A DNA stretch of 64,000 bases, taken from Bacillota bacterium (lineage in GTDB: Bacteria; Bacillota; Clostridia; Christensenellales; SZUA-584). Position 1 is the first letter of the stretch. Each line of letters starts with the position of its first letter. The position numbers and the translations under genes are program-made. Location: assembly GCA_023399095.1 (NCBI GenBank), contig JAEWQS010000081.1, forward strand, positions 21,483 to 85,482, given 5' to 3'. Shown here in pieces: positions 25,496 through 34,900 of the stretch. The notes beneath the pieces were generated by a model, which saw only the letters and a program-made list of their open reading frames with translations, had not been told where the DNA came from and did no database searches.

Positions 25496-26766
25496 TCGCC
25501 TACCCCCTCAATAGAAGGAAACAGCCCTTGCATCAAGCCTTTTTTGTGCAGTCTTAACGCTTCGATTTTTTCGGATTGTGCAGTTATCAATACGTCGAGA
25601 TTGAGAAATAAATTGCCGATGGCGGTTTGCTCCCTAATACTCTTTGTGAAGGCAATAGGTAAATCCTTAACTATGCCCAAGCTCAAATTAGCTTGCCCGC
25701 CTTCATTGGCAGACAAGCGAATTGATTTGTAGTTTTTAACGAGTTGATAATAAACGAAAGCATTGTTTATTCCTTGATTAACCACAATATTTGCATTGGC
25801 TTGATTGGTGGCGGCCTCAATGCCAAGAATAGCTACTTGTCCTCTTGTTTTTCCTTGCCCATACATAGCCATGAGGATTGTGCCAACTGGCATTATTTTA
25901 GCGGAGGAATTACTTAACCCTGACGTGCTTATATGTTCAGCGGTTTCTAAAATAAGTGAATAGTTGACTTCGGCTGTTGTAGCCCACGGAATATCGCCAT
26001 TCCAATAACTGCATATATCTCTACTTGGTGTTCCACCAGAAGAAATATCCGCTACCTCACCCAACTTCCGCTGCTCCCAAGCGTTAGCAAAACCTTTGAG
26101 ACGAATCTCGGGTGCCACTACACCCTCGGCGGGGAACAGTTTCTGCATAAGCCCTTTTTTGTGCGTTTTGAGAGCCTCAAGCTTTTTGCTTTCTGCTGCG
26201 ATGAGGTCATCAAGGGAAGAAAGGCAATCGGCGACTTTTTGTTGCTCGGCTTTGTCTTTTGGGGTAGGCAAAATGATGCTAAAAAAATCTGATGGATTAA
26301 TATTTAAGAGCCCATCCATTCTTGCACCACTCGTGATGAACTTCATTAACTGCTTACCGTGAAAGTTGTTTTCAAAATACCCTTTGTAAAAATCCGATAC
26401 ATAGTTTGTATTAAAACGAAAACTGATAAAAGCATTTGGTGAAGCGGCTTCGTCATACTCTTTAAGCTCATATATACAGCCTTGCGAAAACTTCTTTGAA
26501 TTACCTTTGTTGTAAGAAAAGTCTCCTTTTTTTAAGAGAATATAGTTTTCATATTGCTTGCCAGAAATATCACGACTGAATTTTTCGGCTTGCGAAACAA
26601 AGCCCACTCCCGCCGAAATGCTCAAGGTCGTGAGTTGCTTGTCACCGACTTTCTCTGTAAGTCTGTCTGCTATTTCACCAAGTTTATATGCTTGCCATTC
26701 ACCGGTCGACACAAATTCCGGGAACCGTAGCCTCGGCAGCAAAGCTGTTTTCTTATTCATATGCAT
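25492..26766 (-). CDS. hsdS: Type I restriction-modification specificity subunit
   Basis: This encodes 424 residues (ATG at 26766, or 26760 two codons later). Two target-recognition domains are visible, each followed by a conserved helix: QKVADCLSSLDDLIAAESKK then LEALKTHKKGLMQKLFP near 175-215, and TAIGNLFLNLDVLITAQSEK then IEALRLHKKGLMQGLFP near the end. The two halves make the protein a pseudo-dimer that reads a bipartite DNA site. The start overlaps the hsdR stop, and its stop overlaps the PrrC-like start as ATGA. Both recognition domains are intact, so the system could be active. Confidence 0.95.
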   Translation of the reverse strand: MHMNKKTALLPRLRFPEFVSTGEWQAYKLGEIADRLTEKVGDKQLTTLSISAGVGFVSQAEKFSRDISGKQYENYILLKKGDFSYNKGNSKKFSQGCIYELKEYDEAASPNAFISFRFNTNYVSDFYKGYFENNFHGKQLMKFITSGARMDGLLNINPSDFFSIILPTPKDKAEQQKVADCLSSLDDLIAAESKKLEALKTHKKGLMQKLFPAEGVVAPEIRLKGFANAWEQRKLGEVADISSGGTPSRDICSYWNGDIPWATTAEVNYSLILETAEHISTSGLSNSSAKIMPVGTILMAMYGQGKTRGQVAILGIEAATNQANANIVVNQGINNAFVYYQLVKNYKSIRLSANEGGQANLSLGIVKDLPIAFTKSIREQTAIGNLFLNLDVLITAQSEKIEALRLHKKGLMQGLFPSIEGVGE

Positions 26767-29761
26767 TCAACCCCGCAATCACACGTCCGCCTGCAAGCTT
26801 TTTCAGCAGTGGGATCAGGTCATCCATCAGTTCGAGTTCTTTCTTTGTCCGGTCTCTCCATGTAAGATTTAAAGGAGCCAGTAAATCACTCAGCTTTTCG
26901 CCGTCAAAGATCATACGCCCCATAATTACATCCACAAAGGCTTGCAGCGATGCAGGCGGTAAACCATGCTTGTCGGCGAGCGATGCCATCTCTTTCGCTG
27001 CTTTTTCATCTTTAAATATTCGATAGCCATCTTTTATTGCCTTTTCGTCCAAGCCTTTTCCGGCTTCCAGCGTATTGATATACGCAATAATATCATCGCG
27101 CTCATCCATCATGTTTGAATTTGAGCTAAGCAGACCAATGAGCTGTTCGCGGCTCATTTTTTCTTTCATAGGCACATCAGGTCGCGTATATTTTGAAATC
27201 AAAGACATGATATAATCATAATCAATTACGGCAGAGGAAAACAGAACAAACTCGAAATCGAGCTGTTCAATAGCAGGGTCCTTGTCTTCGATATCCTTGC
27301 CTTGCTGCGCTTTTAACTGTTGGGCGGTCTCTATATAGACACCGCGGAAAGCACGCAAAGTGTCCTCCGGCAATAGCTCTTCAATCTTTGCTACTTGATC
27401 TTCTTTGATATCGGTATATTGGTCAAGCTGCGTTTTGAGGCGCTGGACCTCTTTGAATTTATTGATAAATTCGCTTCGTGCGGCGTCCCCTTTAAGATTG
27501 CTCACTTGCTCAGGCTTGCACTCTAAGCCCTGCGATTCCATAAACTTTTCAAGCTCGGTAACTGCTTTGCCCAGTTTTTCAACGACTACGGGAGCTGGGT
27601 CAACAAGCCAAATTTCTTTTGCCCTTGCGCGGTTTTCTTGGCCAGAGAATAATGCAATGGCTTCATCAACATCTTTTTCTTGTCCTCTAAAGTCAAGAAT
27701 ATTTCCATATGGCTTTGTGTCGTTTAGAATGCGGTTCGTTCTTGAAAACGCTTGAATCAAACCGTGCTGCTTTAAGTTCTTATCAACATACAAGGTATTA
27801 AGATATTTCGAATCAAACCCGGTTAGAAGCATATCTACCACAATTGTTACGTCGATTTTGTTTTTGCGGGGATAGTCTGAGTTTGGGTATTTTTGGTCTT
27901 TGATGCGTTGTTGTACATCCTGATAATACAAATCAAATTCATTAATATTGTGACTTGTACCATACATCAAGTTATAGTTATCCATAATGCTTTTAAGGGC
28001 CGCTTTCTTCTTCTCCGGTTCTTTTTCATTATCGGCTTTTTCCTGCTGTAAATCTTCTTGCAGTTGCTTGACATCCTTGTTCCCTTCGGCTGGCGGGGAA
28101 AACACGCAGGCGATATTCAGCGGCACAAAGTTCTCGCCCTCGGTCTTGCGGCGTTCGTCCTGCAACGATTTAAAGAGTTCAAAATACTCAATTGCATCGT
28201 TGATAGAAGCCGTCGCAAAAATGGCATTATACCGTCTACCGTTGGTAGCGGCGTCATGCTTCGAAATTATCGCTTCAACGACCGCTTTTTTACTAAGAAA
28301 GTCTGGAGCTTTTGCAGCTTTTTTTACGTCCTCCGGCTTAAAATAGTCAATGTGAAAGCGGAGCACATTGCGGTCATCAATGGCATTTGTAATTGTATAG
28401 GCATGCAGCTCCTTTTGAAAAACATCTTCCGTTGTTACATAAGAGCCAACTGTACCATCAATTTTTTTGTAGGTAGCATTATCTTCAAATATTGGCGTTC
28501 CGGTAAAGCCAAAAAGCTGTGCCTTTGGAAAGAAATTTTTTATAGCCTCGTGATTATCGCCAAACTGAGAGCGGTGGCATTCGTCAAAAATAATGACTAT
28601 ACGCTTGTTAGCAAGCTTTGCTAAACGGTCTTTATAGGTCAATTCGCCCCTCTTCTTTTTTTCCTGATTGCGTTTGCTATCTTCATCAAGAGCGAGGCCA
28701 AGCTTTTGAATTGTCGTAACAATAACTTTGTCACGATAATCATCGGAAGTAAGGCGTTTTACTAAGCTTTCTGTATTGGTATTCTCTTCAACACAGCCTT
28801 CCTGAAATTTATTAAACTCCAAGCGTGTCTGCCTATCAAGGTCTTTTCGATCAACAACGAATAAGCATTTTTCTATTTCAGGATTGTCCTTCAATAGCGT
28901 TGATGCCTTAAATGATGTAAGTGTTTTTCCGCTTCCAGTTGTATGCCAGATGTAGCCGTTACCGCGATTCTGGTCGATGCAGTCCACAATGGCCTTAACG
29001 GCATAAATCTGATAAGGACGCATAATCATCAGTCTTTGCTCACTAACAACAAGCACCATATAGCGACTTATCAGTTGCCCAAGAGTGCATTTTGGTAAGA
29101 ATTTCTCAGTGAAATCATGAAGATGCGTGATCTTATTGTTGTTTTCGTCTGCCATTTGATAGATTGGCAAAAAGCGCTCGTCTGAATTGAAACAAAAATG
29201 CTCCTTAGGATTATTTGCAAAATAATACGTATTGCTCCCATTACTCACAATAAAGAGCTGCATAAAACAAAGCAATGAATTTGTATAACCATTACCCGGA
29301 TCATTTTTATATTCTACAATTTGTTCCATTGCCCTTTTTGGTGTAATTTGAAGTGTTTTAAGTTCCACCTGAACAACGGGGACTCCGTTAATGAGTATAA
29401 TGACATCATAACGATGATTGCTGTTTTCTGTGTTAATGCGCAGTTGATTTATAACTTCAAATTCATTTTTGCACCAGTCTTTGATATTGACAAGCGTGTA
29501 TTGAAGCGGCGTATCGTCATCACGTTTAAAAGTGTTTATTTCGCGCAACGTTTTAGCCGCAGTAAACACATCAGATGAAATAATTCCATCTTTAAGGCGT
29601 GCGAATTCAGAGTCACTTAAGTTCACTCTATTAAGTCTTTGAAAATGCGCCCTAAAATTAGCTTCCAGAGAAGCTTTGTCCCGAATGTCATCTCGGCATG
29701 TGTATTTAAGATCCTTAAGCTTATTGATAAAAGATTCTTCAATTTGCTTTTCAGATATCAT
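26753..29761 (-). CDS. hsdR: Type I restriction endonuclease subunit
   Basis: This encodes 1002 residues. The ATG at 29761 has AAGGTG seven bases ahead; an ATG at 29767 lies too close to it. The nuclease core appears near 110-135 as RYDVIILINGVPVVQVELKT (D...ExK). The helicase motor follows: motif I WHTTGSGKTLTS (about 272), DECH in IIFDECHRSQFG (about 391), FTGTPIF, and motif VI AFSRTNRI. It translocates DNA and cuts unmodified molecules with HsdM and HsdS. It is the first gene of the operon R-S-PrrC-like-M, all linked by overlaps. The upstream interval 29762-29977 is AT-rich and shows no clear gene. Confidence 0.95.
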   Translation of the reverse strand: MISEKQIEESFINKLKDLKYTCRDDIRDKASLEANFRAHFQRLNRVNLSDSEFARLKDGIISSDVFTAAKTLREINTFKRDDDTPLQYTLVNIKDWCKNEFEVINQLRINTENSNHRYDVIILINGVPVVQVELKTLQITPKRAMEQIVEYKNDPGNGYTNSLLCFMQLFIVSNGSNTYYFANNPKEHFCFNSDERFLPIYQMADENNNKITHLHDFTEKFLPKCTLGQLISRYMVLVVSEQRLMIMRPYQIYAVKAIVDCIDQNRGNGYIWHTTGSGKTLTSFKASTLLKDNPEIEKCLFVVDRKDLDRQTRLEFNKFQEGCVEENTNTESLVKRLTSDDYRDKVIVTTIQKLGLALDEDSKRNQEKKKRGELTYKDRLAKLANKRIVIIFDECHRSQFGDNHEAIKNFFPKAQLFGFTGTPIFEDNATYKKIDGTVGSYVTTEDVFQKELHAYTITNAIDDRNVLRFHIDYFKPEDVKKAAKAPDFLSKKAVVEAIISKHDAATNGRRYNAIFATASINDAIEYFELFKSLQDERRKTEGENFVPLNIACVFSPPAEGNKDVKQLQEDLQQEKADNEKEPEKKKAALKSIMDNYNLMYGTSHNINEFDLYYQDVQQRIKDQKYPNSDYPRKNKIDVTIVVDMLLTGFDSKYLNTLYVDKNLKQHGLIQAFSRTNRILNDTKPYGNILDFRGQEKDVDEAIALFSGQENRARAKEIWLVDPAPVVVEKLGKAVTELEKFMESQGLECKPEQVSNLKGDAARSEFINKFKEVQRLKTQLDQYTDIKEDQVAKIEELLPEDTLRAFRGVYIETAQQLKAQQGKDIEDKDPAIEQLDFEFVLFSSAVIDYDYIMSLISKYTRPDVPMKEKMSREQLIGLLSSNSNMMDERDDIIAYINTLEAGKGLDEKAIKDGYRIFKDEKAAKEMASLADKHGLPPASLQAFVDVIMGRMIFDGEKLSDLLAPLNLTWRDRTKKELELMDDLIPLLKKLAGGRVIAGLNAYE

Positions 29762-29977
29762 TAACATACACCTTTCAATACTTTATATTTTGTTATCCCG
29801 CGGCCACTCATATAGCAAACTAATGATGGCAAAATCAATTTCAATAGGTGACATCGCTTGCTGTAATGAGCTTTCATTAACTATTCACTCATACACTTTT
29901 TTATAATAACACAGAAAACAATGGACATCTACAAATACAATATTATTGGCTAGTTAATCAACAATTTCAACGTCATA

Positions 29978-31363
29978 TCATGACAAACCCAAAAGCTGCC
30001 GGACACGGCGCTGCGTGTGCTTCTCAATGGCTTCAAGCCGGTCCTCCGGCCAGTTGATGGACGGATGCCGGGTAAACTTGAACCCGATCAGCCGCCGAAG
30101 TTGCAGCGCCTGCGCCTTGCCCATGACCTCGGAGCAAATACGCTCAAAGGAAATGTCCCCATACGCGGGAAAACGCGTTTTCGCGTATTCGTCCAGATGG
30201 GCGATGTCATCCCGCATGGCGTAGTTGAATAACGAAAGCCCGTTGTCGAAAATGGGAGCCGGAGCGATGAGCGCGCCTGAGTGGTTATCCCGCAGCACGC
30301 CGAAGTTGCCGAAGTGCCGGTCCTCGTTGTAGATCACGGCGTCAAACACCAGCATGCTGTGCACGGCTTCCAGAAAATCCTCGCCCAATTCTGCGCAGTA
30401 GTCAAGGCAAGCCTGCAGGCCGCCGGAGCACACCAGCCGCCCGATAGGAATAAAGGCGGTGTCGATGTCGGTGAACAGTTTGCATTTTGAGGCAAGAATG
30501 CCTTTCCAGCGCTCAAGATCATACGAGACTGCGTTCAGCCTCATAGTTCTTGCGATCTGGCAGGCGTAAAACTCGCTGTACGGCTCGTTTCCGGTGTTGG
30601 CCGCGCCGCTGGTGCCGCACTTATACAAATAGATTTCGCCGTTCTCCAGCCGGTGCCACGTCTTGGGCAGCATACCGCCTGTGGTCAGCTCGGGAGAGGT
30701 GGTAAAGGCCCGGTTGCGATGCCCAATACCCGTGTACGCGACCAACGAAAGAATTTCCGAGAACTCGTTTTCATAGAGGTTGTATTCCGCAAACATCCCG
30801 GCAAAACCCTTGGGAACGATCCAAAAGCTGTCATTGAGGGACAGGCCCTTGCATACGTCGATGATGCCTTTGGTGTTGCCCACCGAAAGCCCCAGCGTCT
30901 TGAGTATTTCCTCCACAAAGGCGCGGTTTTTCGGGATCACCCGATGCCGCAGCCAGCTTAAAACGCCCTCGTCGGTCAGTTGTAAATCCAGAGGGAGCAG
31001 ATGCTTTTGCTCGTCCGGCACGGTCGTGATTTCCGCCGTCAGGCTGACGCCCTTCTCCTCCAGCTTAAATTCCAGCAAAGGCCTATCATATAATCGAAGC
31101 TCATAGAGGTTATCCATGGCAGCCGTGTCCTCCTTTTCCTTTGGAACCAAATCCAATTCCATATGCAGCGCGGCGGCGACATTCAAAAGAAAATCCAGCG
31201 AGGGATTATGCGCGCCGCTTTCCAGCCGGGAGATGTTGGAACGCTGTGTCCCAACTATTGTCGCAAGCTGCGCCTGCGTCAGCCCCTGGTCTGTCCGCAC
31301 CTGTATGATCCGCTCTATCAGGCTTTGCCGCCACTGCTTTGTCATCTCATCATAATCGGGCAT
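29978..31363 (-). CDS. HTH-HipA-like kinase fusion
   Basis: This encodes 461 residues from an ATG at 31363 with GGAAGGAA upstream. The N-terminal 75 residues are an XRE helix-turn-helix (LTQAQLATIVGTQRSNISRL). After a linker, a HipA/PI4K-type kinase fold follows: TTGGMLPKTW (loop), EIYLYKCG (candidate ATP lysine), SEFYACQIARTM (helix-C Glu), catalytic YNEDRHFGNFGVL, and metal-binding IFDNGLSLF. HipA phosphorylates glutamyl-tRNA synthetase and HipB is its separate DNA-binding antitoxin; here both parts are one chain. It could be a toxin, a regulator or both. The C-terminal HTQRRVRQLLGLS is helical. It lies upstream of and co-directional with hsdR and may be part of the same cargo. Confidence 0.75.
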   Translation of the reverse strand: MPDYDEMTKQWRQSLIERIIQVRTDQGLTQAQLATIVGTQRSNISRLESGAHNPSLDFLLNVAAALHMELDLVPKEKEDTAAMDNLYELRLYDRPLLEFKLEEKGVSLTAEITTVPDEQKHLLPLDLQLTDEGVLSWLRHRVIPKNRAFVEEILKTLGLSVGNTKGIIDVCKGLSLNDSFWIVPKGFAGMFAEYNLYENEFSEILSLVAYTGIGHRNRAFTTSPELTTGGMLPKTWHRLENGEIYLYKCGTSGAANTGNEPYSEFYACQIARTMRLNAVSYDLERWKGILASKCKLFTDIDTAFIPIGRLVCSGGLQACLDYCAELGEDFLEAVHSMLVFDAVIYNEDRHFGNFGVLRDNHSGALIAPAPIFDNGLSLFNYAMRDDIAHLDEYAKTRFPAYGDISFERICSEVMGKAQALQLRRLIGFKFTRHPSINWPEDRLEAIEKHTQRRVRQLLGLS

Positions 31364-31498
31364 CGCTACGTTTCCTTCCCGCAAAGTCATTCTTATGGTA
31401 TCATATTTGTATCCATAATTCAAGGAAAGTAAACACGAACCCGTTTCACAGATGTTGCAACAAGGCAGACGTTCGTTTTTTTATACGGGAAGAACCCG

Positions 31499-31834
31499 TT
31501 ACCGCTCATCACGAATATGCTCACGTTTTGCATGCAGTCGTTCATCGGCATAAGATTCCACGACGTCCCAAATGTTATCCATGTGCTCCGTAACACGGTT
31601 ATCGTATTCCTTGAACAAATCGGTCAGCGGCTTGGTAGAACGCAAGAGTGCCCCGGTCTGCGCATCCGAAAGATCGTTGTTTTCAAGAGACAATAAAATG
31701 TCCTCACGGATGTTGTACTCGTAGCTGTGGTTCAGGATTTCCTCCGGGGACTGTGAAAGAAGCCAATCGCGGAAATTTTTCTGTTCGGCAAACATCTTTT
31801 TGTAAAGTGTCGTATTGAGTTGTTCATTGGTCAT
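31499..31834 (-). CDS. DUF3848 domain protein
   Basis: This encodes 111 residues from an ATG at 31834 (MTNEQLNTTLYKKMFAEQKN) with GGAGGA eight bases ahead. It is all-helical, with SPEEILNHSYEYNIREDILL then SLENNDLSDAQTGALLRSTK, as in DUF3848 proteins that accompany the giant methylase-helicase of Tn1549-like elements. The function is unknown. It ends DER and stop, like many products in this element. It follows the giant gene after a hairpin and marks the ICE side of the junction with the restriction cargo. Confidence 0.8.
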   Translation of the reverse strand: MTNEQLNTTLYKKMFAEQKNFRDWLLSQSPEEILNHSYEYNIREDILLSLENNDLSDAQTGALLRSTKPLTDLFKEYDNRVTEHMDNIWDVVESYADERLHAKREHIRDER

Positions 31835-31892
31835 GGCATTTTTCCTCCATTCTATATATTTTGTTGCACCATCAAGGCAGGTGTACTCACAC

Positions 31893-31929
31893 AGCAAAAG
31901 GCGGCACGCTGTTCGTACCGCCTTTTGCT
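31893..31929 (-). terminator. Hairpin after the giant gene
   Basis: AGCAAAAGGCGG and CCGCCTTTTGCT form a perfect 12-bp stem around a 13-base loop in which ACG and CGT can also pair. A/T-rich arms allow action in both directions. It separates the giant gene (ends 31960) from DUF3848. Confidence 0.6.
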
Positions 31930-31959
31930 TCATCCGTTCAGGGAAGCCCATTCTGCAAA

Positions 31960-34900
31960 TCACCGTTCGTAATCCCGGTTCCTCTGCGGCTTCTCAGCCA
32001 GCTCGTCCGGCTCGGCGTCCACAAGAGAGCGATCCTTTTCATCCATGTTAAGCAGGATGTTGAGTTCTTTGAGCCTTGCTGTTTTTTCAGTCAGCTCGGC
32101 TTCGCGGGAGAATGGCGCAGCTAGCTCGGTCTTTGCGTTTTCAAGCTGTACTCGCGTATTGTCAAGCTCCGCTATCACGGTATCACGCTTCGTTGTGAGC
32201 CCGTCCAGCACATTGTCGATACGGGTCAGGTTGCCGTAAACATCCGCGCCCAGCACGGCGGTATGGGAAAGCGTGCCTTTGAGGGTCAGCCGGTATTCGT
32301 TGCTCGGCCCATCGTAGGCCAATACCATGGAAAAGCCCCGGTATTGGCCTAAAAACACAGCATTGGAGCCTGTCATCTTGGTGCAGGCGTCAATGATCGC
32401 CTTGCCTGCGGGTTCCTTTTCAGCGTAGGTAGTGCCCATGATTTCCATAGGCGGAAACTGTTCAGGCAATTTCGGATATGCCGCCACAAGCTTAATATCC
32501 TGCTCATAGCCCGCCAGCCTTTCCGTCAGCAGCTTGATGGTCTCCGGGTATTTGCGGATAACCAATTCCTCCAATGCGTATTTCTGGCTGAGGTGGTTCG
32601 CTTTGAGCATGTTGAGCTTGCCCACCTCCATATCTAGATTGCACTTTTCAATAATGAGCGGGTTGCCGGAGGCCAACGCCTTGATTTCCGCGTAGTTGAG
32701 CGCCGTTTCATCCACATCCTCGGCAGCACGCAGCGGGGTCTTGGAGGTCATGATCTGCGCAATAAACTTTTGCTTGTTCTCCACAAGCTGGTACAGATAG
32801 CTGTCGAAGGTTCCTTCCGTCACATAACGGAAAATCTCTACTTCCGGGTTCATGTTGCCTTGCCGGACAATCCTGCCGAGGCGCTGTGCCAAATCGGAGG
32901 GCCGCCAAGGGCAATCTAGGTCGTGCAGCGCGATCAGGCGGTCCTGCACGTTGGTGCCCGCGCCCATCTTCTGCGTGCTGCCCATGAGGACGCGCACCTG
33001 GCCAGAACGTACCTTGGCGAACAACTCGGTCTTCCTCGCTTCCGTGTTGGCGTCGTGGATGAACGCGATTTCGCCCTTGGGGATACCTTTTTCCATGAGC
33101 TTACGCTTGAGGTCGTCATAAATGTTAAAACTGCCATCACTTTTAGGGGTGGATAGATCACAGAACACAAGCTGCGACGACCGCTGCACCTTGGATTGCT
33201 CCCATATCCGGTAGACATTCCGGGCACAGGCAGAGGTCTTATTGTTTTCATCGTCTGCCGCCAATGGGTTCATGAGCCGCATATCCAGCGCAAGCTTGCG
33301 CCCATCGTTGGTGATCCGCAGCATATTATCGACGCTCGGATCGACATTGCCTGCGCGTATCGCTTCCGCGCGCTCGGCAAGCCCGGCCACCATTTCCTTT
33401 TGCAGCTCGGAGGGCTTTATAACCTCGGTGTGAAAATTCGCTTTGGGCACGGGAAGGTTGAGCATATCGGCTGTTTGGATGTCCGCTGCCTGCTTAAAAA
33501 CCGACATCAGCTCGGGCAGGTTATAGAACTTGGCAAACCGTGTTTTGGCCCGATAGCCGGTGCCCTCGGGGGATAGCTCAATGGCCGTAATGGTTTCGCC
33601 GTAGTTTGCCGCCCACTCGTCAAAGTGGGTCAGGCCCATCTCCTGCAACGTGCGGTATTGCAGATAGCGCTGGATGGTATACAGCTCCACCATGGAATTG
33701 GAGATCGGCGTCCCTGTAGCAAACACCATGCCGCGCCCGTCCATGATCTCATCAAGGTACTGACATTTCATGAACAGGTCGGAGCTTTTTTGCGCCTCGG
33801 TCTGCGTGATACCGCCGACGTTGCGCATTTTTGAAATCAGGAAAAGGTTTTTGAAATAATGCGACTCGTCGATAAATACCCGGTCAACCCCAAGCTCTTC
33901 AAAGGTGACGACATCATCCTTCCTGCTCTGATCGTTGAGGCGTTCCAGCTTCGTTTCAATAGCTTTTCGGGTCTTTTCCATCTGCTTGATGGTGTACCGT
34001 TCCGCTTTTTCGGACTTAGCCTCCTGTATGCCAAAGGTCAGCTCATCGATCTGCCGTTGCAGGATGGCTTCCTGTCGCTCCTTTGACATAGGGATTTTCT
34101 CAAACTGCGAGTGCCCGATGATGATGGCGTCGTATTCGCCGGTGGCAATACGGGAACAAAATTTACGCCGGTTTTTTCGCTCAAAATCCCTTTTTGTCGC
34201 CACCAAAATGTTAGCCGATGGATAGAGCTGGAGCCATTCGCCGGCCCACTGCTCGGTGATATGGTTGGGTACGACGACGAGAGATTTGGCGCACAACCCC
34301 AGCCGTTTGGATTCCATCGCAGCGCTTACCATCTCGTAGGTTTTGCCAGCGCCCACTTCGTGCGCCAATAAAGTGTTACCGCCGTACATGACGTGGGCAA
34401 TGGCGTTGATCTGGTGGCTGCGCAGCGTGATCTCCGGGTTCATGCCGCTAAAGGTAATATGCTGGCCGTCATACTCGCGGGGCCGGATGGAATTAAAGGT
34501 ATCGTTGTAGATGCGGCAGAGCATCTCGCGGCGGTCGATGTCCTTCCAGAGCCATTCGGAAAACTTGGACTTGATCAGCTCCTGCCTATCTTGGGCGATG
34601 GCCGTCTCCCGTTTATTGAGGACGCGCTTTTCATTGCCGTCTTCAATGATGGTATCGAAGATACGTACATCCTTGAGGTTCAGCGTCTGCTCCAGAATAT
34701 GATAGGCGCTGATCCTCTTGGTGCCGTAGGTGGTCACCGCCTTGATATTGCCGTAATCCGAGGTTTTTTCGGTGATGTTCCATTCGCCGGTGTACTTGGA
34801 ATACAGCACGTTCATCCTGTGCCGCGCACTCCCGCCTGTACTGAACAGCTCAAACATGAACTGCTTGTAGATCTCAGGCGGTATCCATGTGGCCCCGATG

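Noticed and set aside
29788..29862. A short minus-strand peptide frame reading MSPIEIDFAIISLLYEWPRD upstream of hsdR
   Set aside because: It looks protein-like but has no ribosome site and no recognised family; it may be a remnant. Not enough to call a gene.
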